Shown: positions 1-6,830 of the stretch, one piece after another | How positions within the stretch are numbered: the first letter of the stretch is position 1 | How the letters are laid out: each line of letters starts with the position of its first letter | NCBI GenBank assembly: GCA_030039005.1 | Contig: JASHQT010000311.1 | Coordinates: 1-9,704 of the forward strand | From: Bryobacteraceae bacterium | GTDB lineage: Bacteria; Acidobacteriota; Terriglobia; Bryobacterales; Bryobacteraceae | Direction: 5' to 3' | DNA length: 9,704 nucleotides | Program-made: the position numbers and the translations under genes | Notes under the pieces: model-generated | The model's database searches: none | What the model was told of the DNA's origin: nothing | What the model saw: the letters and a program-made list of their open reading frames with translations, nothing else

Positions 1-675
1 AACCATCCAATCTTTACAATCCCACGCCCTTGGAAGTAACGGCCGAACAAGGGCGCGTCGAGGGTATTCCACCCTGGTCCCCGGGCCAGCGCGGATATCG
101 GCTCCTGCCGTCGCTGCCGGGGCCTGGCGGGATTGCGGCCATACCCGAAGGGCCACAGCAAGCCCGCGCGCGAGTCATCGCACTAAGAGCGCTACGCCCG
201 GGCTCCGAGGGGACGGCGCCGCCCGATCTGATCAGAATTCGCGTGCACGCGGCTCCAATGTCAGTGCTGGGTTTGAACTCCCAGCCGCCGGAGATTGAGG
301 AAGACATCGGCCTGCGGCTTGCAGGCCCCTTCTTAGAATCCAGCCTGACACTCGACTGCCTCGATTCGGCCCATGAAGCTGTTCGGATTTCCGGCGACGT
401 CTCCGCGGCGGCGAGCACCGTGCTGCCGGCTGTTGCTTCCGCTCGCTATTCTCCTGTGCTTGGTTTGGCGTCCTCCAACGATCGCGTCTGGGGCCACGCG
501 ATTCCCCCCAATCAGGCACTAAAGGCGATCGCGCCATTCCCAGCGCTCCATCGGGTGGCAGGATCGGTGGCCGCTTCCTAGCAATTCGCCAGGCAGCGCA
601 TTGCGCCAATGAAAAGTCTCTCTTAGGTCCTTCTGATTTGCTCCCACAGATGGTTGGCAGTTTATTCCGCGGTTA
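1..675. other. Left-edge region without a recognisable gene
   Basis: I see no protein family or RNA gene here. Several frames stay open by chance in this GC-rich DNA, including a plus-strand frame that enters from the left edge and stops at 579-581. That frame encodes an Ala/Pro/Arg/Ser-rich product with almost no lysine, no recognisable motif and no Shine-Dalgarno. It could be the tail or decayed remnant of a gene, but the strands cannot be told apart. A perfect 7-bp hairpin lies at 309-327 (GGCCTGC, loop GGCTT, GCAGGCC). A 49-codon ORF at 373-522 (+) has an Arg-rich start and one hydrophobic stretch like a signal peptide, but no Shine-Dalgarno. None of these justifies a firm gene call. Confidence 0.5.
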
Positions 676-703
676 TAAAGAAAAAGCCTTAGTCCGCCGA
701 TAG
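676..703 (+). promoter_or_regulatory. Sigma-28-like promoter of the TPR gene
   Basis: TAAAG begins at 676, and after TAAA a 16-nt spacer leads to GCCGATAG at 696-703. The sigma-28 (FliA/SigD) consensus is TAAA, about 15 nt, then GCCGATAA, so the -10 box matches at 7 of 8 positions. The predicted start of transcription falls near 710, leaving a leader of roughly 80 nt before the ATG at 789. The same TAAA-N16-GCCGAT arrangement recurs upstream of the HD-GYP gene, which strengthens the call. GCCGAT alone also occurs inside coding sequence in this window, so the paired spacing is the real evidence. Confidence 0.5.
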
Positions 704-778
704 ACGGCTTAGTACCCAGGATTATCCGACCGAACGCACGATCTGCTTTTCGTATTTCGCTCGTAGCCCGGGAAGAAG

Positions 779-784
779 AGGAGG
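779..784 (+). promoter_or_regulatory. Shine-Dalgarno AGGAGG of the TPR gene
   Basis: AGGAGG sits within a purine-rich run (GGAAGAAGAGGAGG) just before the start. It is 4 nt from the ATG at 789 and only 1 nt from an in-frame TTG at 786. The TTG is too close to be used, so the ATG is chosen. The upstream purines can also pair at a longer spacing. Confidence 0.65.
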
Positions 785-788
785 ATTG

Positions 789-2477
789 ATGGAAAAACCA
801 GCCCGAACCACTGAGCACTTCACGCCTGAGGCGGAAGGCTCCAGCACCAGCAAACCCGCGAAACCTCTGGACCCTTCGGCTCGTGATCTGGCGCGTGCAG
901 TCTCTCTTTATATCCAGGGCGATAGCGAACAGGCTCTCGAATCTCTTGAAGGTTCAAATGCTCCCGCCAACGAGGGTAGCCTAACGGAAATCACAGCCGC
1001 TCGTGCGCATCTCCAGTTTGAGCTTGGCCGCTACGAGGATGCCGCCGCCAGCTATACCCGTCTCACGGCGCTTCAGCCGCAGGATTCCGACGTTCGAGCC
1101 AGTCTGGGGTTCGCATTGCAGAACCTGGGGCGCTATCGCGAAGCTGTGGACAGTTTCCGCCAGGCGCTGGCCTCGGGAGCCAAAGCGCTCGACATGCAAC
1201 TCGCGATTGGCGGCTGCCTGCTGCATTTGAACGAACCTCAGGAGGCACGTGAGGCATTTGACGCGGCGCTGGCTCGTGTGCCTGATCATGATGCCGCGAT
1301 GTTCGGCAAAGCCGTCGCGCTGCAAATGGGTTGGGAATTCGACGAAGCCGCGGCGCTGTATCAAAGGCTTCTGGAGCGCAATCCCCGCGCGGAAGATTCA
1401 CTGGTCAACATGATCAGCCTGTCCTTGCAACGCAAGGACTACGAAATGGTGCGCAGCTATGCAGAGCGCCTGCTCGCGATTCGCCCAGATGCGCCCGCGG
1501 CCCTGGAGGGGCTGACGGCTGCGGCCTTTGCACGCGACGACTTCGAGGCTGCGGCACGCTTTGCTTCCCAGCTCTGCAGGTTGGACCGCCCGGTTTATAA
1601 CGACTGGTTCAACCAGGGCGTTGCGCTACAAAAGCTGGGTCGTCTTCAGGAAGCCATACCGGCCTACCAGAAAGCACGCGAAATTCGAGAGGAAGCCATC
1701 TATGCCCATTTGAATCTCGGCGTGGCTTACCAGGAACTCGAAGACCTGGCGCAGGCGACCGCGTGTTTTGAACGTGCCATCCAGATTGCGCCGGATCGAG
1801 ACGATCTGCGCTTTCAAGTGGCCTGGATGGCGGAGTGCCAGGGGCAGCTCGCGGAAGCCGAAACGATGTACGCCAAGCTGGTGGAGAAAAATCCGGCCCT
1901 GGAGAGCGCCTGGTTCCGGCTGGGCTATCTGCAGTTGCAGCGCGGCAGCTATCAAGGCAGCGCCACTGCGTTTGAAGCCTGCCTGGGCAGGCGCCCGGAT
2001 TGGCCCGAGGCGGAAATCAACCTGAGTATGGCTTATTCCAACGCCGGCAATTATGAGCAAGCCGATGCGGTTCTTCGCAAGCTGCTCGCGCGACACGCCG
2101 ATTCCATAGAGGCACTGAAAGGGCTGGCTGCGATCGCGCTCAAGCGCGACGATCGCGAACAAGCATTGCAATATCACCGCCGCTTGATCGAACTCGGCGC
2201 CGCCACGCCGGAGATTCTGTACAATGCCGGCCTGCTTTCGCAGCAGCTCGGCCATTTGGAAGACGCGGCTCATTTCTACCGGCTGGCCCTGGAGGCAAAG
2301 CCCGATTTTGCGGAGGCCAAATTGAATCTGGGGCACGTCCTGGAGCTGCTGGGGAACAAAGAAGAGGCGCGGGCGTGTTGGGTCCAGGCACTAGAAGTCA
2401 AACCGGAGTTGGCGCGCGGGTATTTCCGCCGCACGGCACAACAGGAGCCCTCCCGGACGACGCTCGCGGTCGGCTAG
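789..2477 (+). CDS. Tetratricopeptide-repeat (TPR) scaffold protein, ~14 repeats
   Basis: The product is 562 aa, starting at the ATG behind AGGAGG. After a polar N-terminus of about 65 residues, the rest is a continuous TPR solenoid. About 14 repeats of 33-35 residues run from residue 68 to 541, with the usual small/aromatic pattern, e.g. LGRYEDAAASYTRL, LGRYREAVDSFRQAL, LGRLQEAIPAYQKA, LEDLAQATACFERAI and LGHLEDAAHFYRLAL, and Pro near repeat ends (QPQD, RPDA, APDR, KPDF). There is no signal peptide, membrane segment or enzymatic domain, so it is probably a cytosolic protein-protein scaffold. TPR proteins serve many assemblies, including pili, secretion and peptidoglycan machinery, and the partner cannot be read from the sequence. 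Neighbouring c-di-GMP genes and the sigma-28-like promoter hint at motility or surface functions (inference). It converges on and overlaps the next gene by 4 nt. Confidence 0.93.
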   Translation: MEKPARTTEHFTPEAEGSSTSKPAKPLDPSARDLARAVSLYIQGDSEQALESLEGSNAPANEGSLTEITAARAHLQFELGRYEDAAASYTRLTALQPQDSDVRASLGFALQNLGRYREAVDSFRQALASGAKALDMQLAIGGCLLHLNEPQEAREAFDAALARVPDHDAAMFGKAVALQMGWEFDEAAALYQRLLERNPRAEDSLVNMISLSLQRKDYEMVRSYAERLLAIRPDAPAALEGLTAAAFARDDFEAAARFASQLCRLDRPVYNDWFNQGVALQKLGRLQEAIPAYQKAREIREEAIYAHLNLGVAYQELEDLAQATACFERAIQIAPDRDDLRFQVAWMAECQGQLAEAETMYAKLVEKNPALESAWFRLGYLQLQRGSYQGSATAFEACLGRRPDWPEAEINLSMAYSNAGNYEQADAVLRKLLARHADSIEALKGLAAIALKRDDREQALQYHRRLIELGAATPEILYNAGLLSQQLGHLEDAAHFYRLALEAKPDFAEAKLNLGHVLELLGNKEEARACWVQALEVKPELARGYFRRTAQQEPSRTTLAVG

Positions 2478-3472
2478 GCGTTTCTGGGCGCCGCGGCTTC
2501 CATCGGCCGCGGCTCCTCGATTCTCTGAAGGAGTTGCTCGGGCGTTTCTTCCGGAAGCCGCTCAATCACCGACACCGTGACACTGGCGTCCACGGTTCTG
2601 ACCACGCCATCCACAACTACGGAATACCGGCCTGATAGCTCCTCGGCGATACGCTTGGCGCGCTGAACGGCTTCCCTGTTTGAGCATTCGAAGACCACTG
2701 CAAACTGATTGGGAGCCCAGCGGCCCAAGATATCCCGAGGGCGCACCAGGTCTGTGAGGCGATCCGCGACCTGCTTTGCAATCGCCTGGGCCAAACCGGT
2801 CGCGGTTGCCGGATCGGAGTCTTTCCATTCGAAGACGAGGGCTGAAACATGTGTGAACATGTGCCAGGATGCCTTCAGCCGCGTTTCGAACTCGTCACGA
2901 TTCGGCAGTCCGGTCGCGAGATCGGTACTATTGGACGGATCCGCGCGAGATAGCCACTCGGCGAGCTGTCGCGCGCGAGACTGCAGATCCACTAAAGACG
3001 CCCCGCTCTCATCGCGGCGGCGCTGCAGGTAGGACCGGAGGCCCAAGGCATATAACCTGAGGGATGCCCGAACCTCCGATTCCGCGTCGACCTCCGCCGA
3101 TAAGGACATCTGCCTAGCCAAGTCTTCCAGCATCGCAGTATGCAGGTTGCGGCTTTCCGTCAAGCACGGTTCGAGCGTCTCGATAACGGCCACAATCTCC
3201 TGCGCCAAGGCGGCGCCCGCACCCAGCCAGGCCGCGGTGGCAGCGGTATATTCAGCCAAATCCTCTTCGAGCGCCTGCCGGCTTTCTTCGAGCTTTTCCG
3301 GCGTGGCGTCGAACGCCAGCCTGCGCGGCAGCCGCGTTAGCCGGTCGCCATATAGCAGGCCAGCCCGCGAGCAGATTTCCTGCATCGATCTGGCCATCGC
3401 CAGCATAGCACTGAGGTAGCAGGTGATTGCGACATTCTCGCGAATGGCAGGATCGCGCGCTTCGGGGAGCAT
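2474..3472 (-). CDS. Degenerate GGDEF-domain protein with retained I-site, putative c-di-GMP receptor
   Basis: The product is 332 aa. Residues 1-180 are mostly helical with acidic and coiled-coil-like stretches (residues 58-75 and 112-152) and match no family I recognise. Residues 182-318 form a GGDEF fold: it opens with DLATGLPNRDEF (184-195), close to the D-x-LTGLPNR entry motif. The GG[D/E]EF signature is replaced by APNQF (253-257), and the metal-binding DxD segment reads FEWKDSD. It should therefore not make c-di-GMP. RPRD (244-247) lies exactly five residues before the signature, the canonical position of the RxxD inhibitory site that binds c-di-GMP. A receptor role is therefore likely (inference). 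No signal peptide or clear membrane segment is present. The ATG at 3470-3472 lacks a good Shine-Dalgarno, so the true start could be internal (Met23 or Met26). It is divergent from the PilZ gene. Confidence 0.88.
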   Translation of the reverse strand: MLPEARDPAIRENVAITCYLSAMLAMARSMQEICSRAGLLYGDRLTRLPRRLAFDATPEKLEESRQALEEDLAEYTAATAAWLGAGAALAQEIVAVIETLEPCLTESRNLHTAMLEDLARQMSLSAEVDAESEVRASLRLYALGLRSYLQRRRDESGASLVDLQSRARQLAEWLSRADPSNSTDLATGLPNRDEFETRLKASWHMFTHVSALVFEWKDSDPATATGLAQAIAKQVADRLTDLVRPRDILGRWAPNQFAVVFECSNREAVQRAKRIAEELSGRYSVVVDGVVRTVDASVTVSVIERLPEETPEQLLQRIEEPRPMEAAAPRNA

Positions 3473-3622
3473 CAGCTATATCGATCGTCAATCGGGAACG
3501 GGAACCGTGTAGTGGATAAGCCTTAGTTCGACTCTTCCCGACGGCCCACTCACTCTTATATAGAGATGTCTGCTATCAGACGATCAAAGGCTACAGATAT
3601 ATTACTTGGAGGAGTATAGCCA
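3473..3622. promoter_or_regulatory. Divergent intergenic region between the GGDEF and PilZ genes
   Basis: These 150 bp must hold both promoters. The region is AT-richer than its surroundings, with TATATA at 3557-3562 readable on either strand. On the minus strand, TTGATC (3587-3582) lies 19 nt before it, a poor but possible sigma-70 pair for the GGDEF gene. The palindrome GTCTG-CTAT-CAGAC (3568-3581) sits between them and could be an operator. On the plus strand, TAAG (3517-3520), 16 nt and CCCGACGG (3537-3544) is a weak echo of the sigma-28-like pattern seen at 676-703. No single promoter is certain. Confidence 0.35.
3608..3614 (+). promoter_or_regulatory. Shine-Dalgarno GGAGGAG of the PilZ gene
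   Basis: GGAGGAG lies 8 nt before the ATG at 3623. This fixes the start and excludes the next in-frame possibilities. Confidence 0.75.
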
Positions 3623-4036
3623 ATGCCTTCAACGAGGCAAAAGAAGGAACGCCGGCGCCACTCGCGCAGCCGAATCAGCCAGATCACGCCTTTCCTTTGG
3701 GAAGACGAGGATGGGCATGAACAACTGGTGCAGGGCCGGTTGATCGACGTTTCCGTTTCGGGCGCGAAGATCTGGGTTCCGGTCAGATTTCCGGCACGCG
3801 CCCTAGTCACTTTCAACTGCGCAGCGCTGGGTGTCGGAGGCCGGGGAACCGTTCGCTACTGTAACGCCAGCAAGTCGGGATTTGAGGTCGGACTGGAGCT
3901 GGGAAGTGGCACTGGCTGGCGGGATCAAAACGTGGATCTACGAAACCTCGCGGCGGGAATCGAGGCAGCCGGCCAATTGGATTCGCAAAAGGCCTTGGCC
4001 GAAACAGCAACCGAGCAAGCTCCTAAAGCCCGGTAA
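3623..4036 (+). CDS. PilZ-domain c-di-GMP receptor protein
   Basis: The product is 137 aa and essentially a single PilZ domain, the commonest bacterial c-di-GMP receptor fold. The ligand-binding motifs are in place: an RxxxR arginine cluster at residues 11-15 (RRHSR, inside ERRRHSRSR) and the D/N-x-S-x-x-G motif at 42-47 (DVSVSG). The beta-barrel ends with VRYCNASKSGFEVGLEL (77-93). Residues 95-137 are a polar, Ala/Glu-rich tail of unknown role. No membrane segment or signal peptide is visible, so it should act in the cytoplasm as a stand-alone PilZ adaptor. Such proteins tune flagellar, pilus or exopolysaccharide machinery, but the target is not evident here. The start is set by GGAGGAG 8 nt upstream. 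Its neighbours, a degenerate GGDEF protein and an HD-GYP protein, support the c-di-GMP assignment. Confidence 0.93.
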   Translation: MPSTRQKKERRRHSRSRISQITPFLWEDEDGHEQLVQGRLIDVSVSGAKIWVPVRFPARALVTFNCAALGVGGRGTVRYCNASKSGFEVGLELGSGTGWRDQNVDLRNLAAGIEAAGQLDSQKALAETATEQAPKAR

Positions 4037-4247
4037 TTCTCCCCGAAAATACGCCTTCTTCCTCCGCGGACTGGTTCGCCGGGCGGCGGGGCGAACGGTT
4101 GAATGGCGCTGATCCACCGGTTCTGGTGGAGGCGAACGGCGAACAAATTCGAATGCTGCGGCGTCCTTTGCGCACCCGGCATTTTCAGCCGCTATGCCCG
4201 CCAGGGCTGAAAGAAATGTTGGAACGAACCGGTTAGTCGGAAGTTGT
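4037..4247. other. Convergent gap with two hairpins
   Basis: This lies between the ends of the PilZ and HD-GYP genes. GTTCGCC (4074-4080) pairs with GGCGAAC (4090-4096) around a 9-nt loop, and TCCACC (4113-4118) pairs with GGTGGA (4125-4130) around a 6-nt loop. GGCGAAC recurs twice in tandem at 4131-4144. No T-run follows either hairpin, so they are weak terminator candidates. A short plus-strand ORF crosses the region and is listed separately. Confidence 0.35.
4099..4236 (+). CDS. Possible small protein or gene remnant, 45 codons
   Basis: This plus-strand frame is open from 4027 and stops with TAG at 4234-4236. The first usable start is TTG at 4099, and GTG at 4126 is an alternative. The end of the product (e.g. 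EQIRMLRRPLRTRHFQ, then PPGLKEMLERTG) has a balanced composition that reads like a genuine protein. There is no convincing Shine-Dalgarno, and the third codon position is less GC-rich than expected here. It could be the surviving C-terminus of a decayed gene. I do not recognise a family. Confidence 0.22.
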   Translation: MNGADPPVLVEANGEQIRMLRRPLRTRHFQPLCPPGLKEMLERTG

Positions 4248-6686
4248 TTACGCCGGACGCCGCACCGAGTGTTCCAGTTGGAGCATTGTGTTGCGGCTCG
4301 CGCGGCGGACCTCTTTGGCTTCGGCGAGAGCTTGGCCGGCGAACGCCATCAGGCTCTCGGCGTCGGCTCCGTTGTCGGGGAAGCACGCGACGCCGAAGGT
4401 CAGGCCGGAACTTTCTTCGCCGCACAAGCTGTGGCAGGCGTTGGCCACCAGGCGATGCAGCGCGTCGATCTTGCCGGCCAATTCGTCGCGGCGGGCGCCG
4501 GCCAGCAAAAGGACGAATTCATCCGGCCCGGTGCGGGCGACGTAATCGATGCTGCGCGAATTGTTGCGTAGGATGCTCCCCACCAGCTTCAGGTACTCGT
4601 CGGCGGTCGGAGCACCGAAGAGCTCGTTGATGCGGCGGAATTCGTCGATGTCGGCCAGCAAAATAGTGACCGGCTTGCGCTGCGCAACGAAGCAGTCCTG
4701 GAGGTAGGCCAACAGCGCCGAACGCGTCGGCAGGCCCGTAAGTTCGTCCACCCCGGCGCCCTCCTGAGCCTTCTGGAAGCGGATGGCGCCGTCCACGGCA
4801 CGCGCGATGTCGCTTTTGATCGCGAGCAGAATGCGGAGATGGTCGGCGTTGTAAGCGTCTTTCTCGGTGCGGTACAAGGTAACAGCGCCGCTGATCTGAT
4901 CTACGCCGTCGCCGAGCGGAATGGACAGCGCTGAGTTCAGCGCGCCCAGCTGGCCGGAAGCTTCGGCGTATCCCGGTTCCACCGCCGGATTGCCGTTGAC
5001 GATGGCCTTGCGGTTTTCCACCACCCATCCCGAGAGCCCGTGACCGACGGGAATCTCGAGCGAGGCGAACACCTGACTGGTCAAGCCGCTGGTGTAGCGC
5101 GCCTTCAGGACGGATTTTTCCTGGACATAGATGGCCAAGCAATCGTAAGGAACGAGCTGCTTCAACCTGGCGGCAAGAATCGAAAGAATATCTTCCATGC
5201 GCAGGGTCTTGCTCAGATCGAGCGCCAGATCGACAATTACCCGCATCTCCTCGCGCGCCGAAGCGATGGAATCCACCGCCGGGCGGCTGCCCGCCGGAGC
5301 GGACGCGCTCTTCTCGTAGCCGGCATCGGGCGCCGCGCCGGGGCTGACGATCAGATCCTTGCTCAATTTATGATTGCGCAGAGGAGTGCTTTGGGCGAGC
5401 TGCTCAAACTCGCGATAGTTGGCCTTGAGGATGTCCACCACTTGTGGGTCGAAGCTCTTGCCCGCCAGGTCCGCGACGTAATTCATGGCTTCGTCGAGCG
5501 GCAGCGCCCGCCGGTATTGGCGGTCGCTCGCCAGTGCATCCAGGCAATCCACCGCCGAGAGAATGCGCGCCCCGATGGGGATGTCCTCGGACTTTAGTCC
5601 GTCGGGATAGCCGCTGCCGTCCCACTTTTCGTGATGCGAACGGACAATGGGCGCCACCGGATAAGGAAACGCGACCTGTTCCAGGATTTCGGCGCCGACT
5701 ACCGTGTGGACTTTCATCTTCTCGAATTCTTCCGGCGTCAGCTTGCCCGGCTTCGAAATGATGTAATCCGGCACGGCCAGTTTCCCGATGTCATGCAGAA
5801 TCGAGGCGGCTTGCAGGGCATGCACTTCGTCGGAGGAGAGCCCCAGATGCTTGGCCAGTTCGAGTGAATAGACCTGCACGCGCCGCAGGTGATCTCCGGT
5901 GCACTCATCCTTGGCTTCGATGGCGGTGGCCAAAGCCTCGATGGTGCGAAGATGCAGCGCCGCCATGCTTTCGGCATGCGCTTTTTCCGCCTCCATTTTG
6001 CCGAAATAGAGCCGGACCGAGCGGTAGATCAAGTACAGCGGAGGCAGCAAGGCGAGCGTGAAGGTCCACCCCACGCGTAGAGAAGCCTGGTGCACGAGTT
6101 CAGCGACTGAGACGCCCACCAGGTAATAGAAGAACATCCAGTCGTAAAGATGGCTCACGACGGTCCGCAGGTTTTGCCCTTCGGTGAGAGCGATCACGGT
6201 TCCCAGGAGCACGTTGTTGACGATGAAATAGCCGATGCCGGCCAAGGTGAGGCGGAACAGTTCACCTTCCTGCAAATTCGTGAACCAATGCCGGTGGTAA
6301 ATGTAAATGCCCGTTCCCGCCGCCAGCGCGATCGAACCCAAATTGAAGAAAAAATGGATCGGTTTCACGAACCCGCGGCCGTACCAGATTAAATAGGCCG
6401 TGGCGCTGGCTACGGCGAGAAACAAGGTCTCGGGCGGATTGAGCTCCGTCATGGCCAGCATGATAACGATGAAGGCGAGCGACGTGGAGCCCTTTACGCC
6501 CGGGAAGGCGATCTTCATCCCGGAAGTGGCCAAAGTAAGAAGAAGATAGACTGCAAACTGCGGCTGAGCGCCGGGGATCCAGCCACGGAACGCCAAGGCC
6601 ATGGTCGCCAGGCCCGCCACGCCGACTAAGCCCACAAACAGCCTGGCTCGAAGAGGTGTTCTCGGCTGAAGCTCGGGATGTTCCAC
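4248..6686 (-). CDS. Membrane-anchored HD-GYP / GAF / GGDEF c-di-GMP signalling protein
   Basis: The product is 812 aa from GTG at 6686 (814 aa from TTG at 6692, the numbering used here). Residues 15-225 contain about eight hydrophobic segments, an integral-membrane sensory region of unknown ligand. Residues 245-430 are an HD-GYP phosphodiesterase domain with all expected metal and catalytic positions: H268, H300-D301 (ILHDIGK), H329, H353-H354, the GYP motif at 361-363 and D382. It should hydrolyse c-di-GMP. A GAF domain follows at about 480-640. The C-terminal GGDEF domain (648-805) has DELTGLPTR and DID (681-683), but its signature is GPDEF (722-726) instead of GGDEF. An RSID I-site (713-716) sits exactly five residues before it. 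Cyclase activity is doubtful, and a GTP- or c-di-GMP-sensing role is plausible. A sigma-28-like promoter lies about 90 nt upstream. It converges on the PilZ gene. Confidence 0.95.
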   Translation of the reverse strand: MEHPELQPRTPLRARLFVGLVGVAGLATMALAFRGWIPGAQPQFAVYLLLTLATSGMKIAFPGVKGSTSLAFIVIMLAMTELNPPETLFLAVASATAYLIWYGRGFVKPIHFFFNLGSIALAAGTGIYIYHRHWFTNLQEGELFRLTLAGIGYFIVNNVLLGTVIALTEGQNLRTVVSHLYDWMFFYYLVGVSVAELVHQASLRVGWTFTLALLPPLYLIYRSVRLYFGKMEAEKAHAESMAALHLRTIEALATAIEAKDECTGDHLRRVQVYSLELAKHLGLSSDEVHALQAASILHDIGKLAVPDYIISKPGKLTPEEFEKMKVHTVVGAEILEQVAFPYPVAPIVRSHHEKWDGSGYPDGLKSEDIPIGARILSAVDCLDALASDRQYRRALPLDEAMNYVADLAGKSFDPQVVDILKANYREFEQLAQSTPLRNHKLSKDLIVSPGAAPDAGYEKSASAPAGSRPAVDSIASAREEMRVIVDLALDLSKTLRMEDILSILAARLKQLVPYDCLAIYVQEKSVLKARYTSGLTSQVFASLEIPVGHGLSGWVVENRKAIVNGNPAVEPGYAEASGQLGALNSALSIPLGDGVDQISGAVTLYRTEKDAYNADHLRILLAIKSDIARAVDGAIRFQKAQEGAGVDELTGLPTRSALLAYLQDCFVAQRKPVTILLADIDEFRRINELFGAPTADEYLKLVGSILRNNSRSIDYVARTGPDEFVLLLAGARRDELAGKIDALHRLVANACHSLCGEESSGLTFGVACFPDNGADAESLMAFAGQALAEAKEVRRASRNTMLQLEHSVRRPA

Positions 6687-6695
6687 GCGCAATAA

Positions 6696-6700
6696 TCCTC
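6696..6700 (-). promoter_or_regulatory. Shine-Dalgarno GAGGA that decides the HD-GYP start
   Basis: On the minus strand, GAGGA is 3 nt from an in-frame TTG (6692-6690) and 9 nt from an in-frame GTG (6686-6684). The second spacing and the stronger start codon favour GTG. An in-frame TAG at 6707-6705 excludes anything further upstream. Confidence 0.5.
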
Positions 6701-6773
6701 GCCCCTAGCGGCTTTCCCCCGAATGGAGCGACACTTCTTGCGCCCCAAAAGCCGTTGGCACCTTCATGCGTAC

Positions 6774-6801
6774 TCATCGGCAACGCCGGAGCGGAACTTT
6801 A
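6774..6801 (-). promoter_or_regulatory. Sigma-28-like promoter of the HD-GYP gene
   Basis: Read on the minus strand, TAAAGTT starts at 6801. After TAAA a 16-nt spacer leads to GCCGATGA (6781-6774). This closely matches the sigma-28 form TAAAGTTT plus GCCGATAA: seven matches in the -35 region and seven of eight in the -10. It has the same spacing as the promoter of the TPR gene. The predicted leader is about 80 nt. The element lies in the 138-bp gap behind the permease stop codon, so the HD-GYP gene can be transcribed independently of the permease. Confidence 0.55.
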
Positions 6802-6830
6802 TGGAGATGAAAGGGTTGTGCGGCGTCAGC

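Noticed and set aside
268..285. CTGGG-TTTGAACT-CCCAG resembling a tRNA T-arm
   Set aside because: The loop has 8 nt, the invariant C56 is missing and no anticodon or D-arm pairs upstream, so it is not a tRNA.
309..327. Perfect 7-bp GC-rich hairpin as terminator
   Set aside because: It is followed by CCCTTCTT and not a T-run, and no gene is known to end just before it.
30..581. Long plus-strand open frame of up to 183 codons from a TTG
   Set aside because: Starts with TTG without a Shine-Dalgarno, low-complexity Ala/Pro/Arg/Ser composition, no motif, and equally open frames on the opposite strand. Described only as a possible remnant.
653..680. TTGGCA and TATAAA as a sigma-70 promoter for the TPR gene
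   Set aside because: The spacer is only 14 nt. The sigma-28-like pair overlapping the same place fits better.
731..750. AACGCACGATCTGC as part of a c-di-GMP (GEMM) riboswitch in the TPR leader
   Set aside because: The conserved core and the receptor helices of the riboswitch cannot be found.
519..818. 99-codon minus-strand frame overlapping the TPR start
   Set aside because: It runs antisense over the promoter, ribosome binding site and first codons of the TPR gene and has no recognisable motif.
3096..3103. Exact GCCGATAA, the sigma-28 -10 consensus, inside the GGDEF gene
   Set aside because: No TAAA lies 15-16 nt upstream and no plus-strand gene follows. It shows that the -10 box alone is not evidence.
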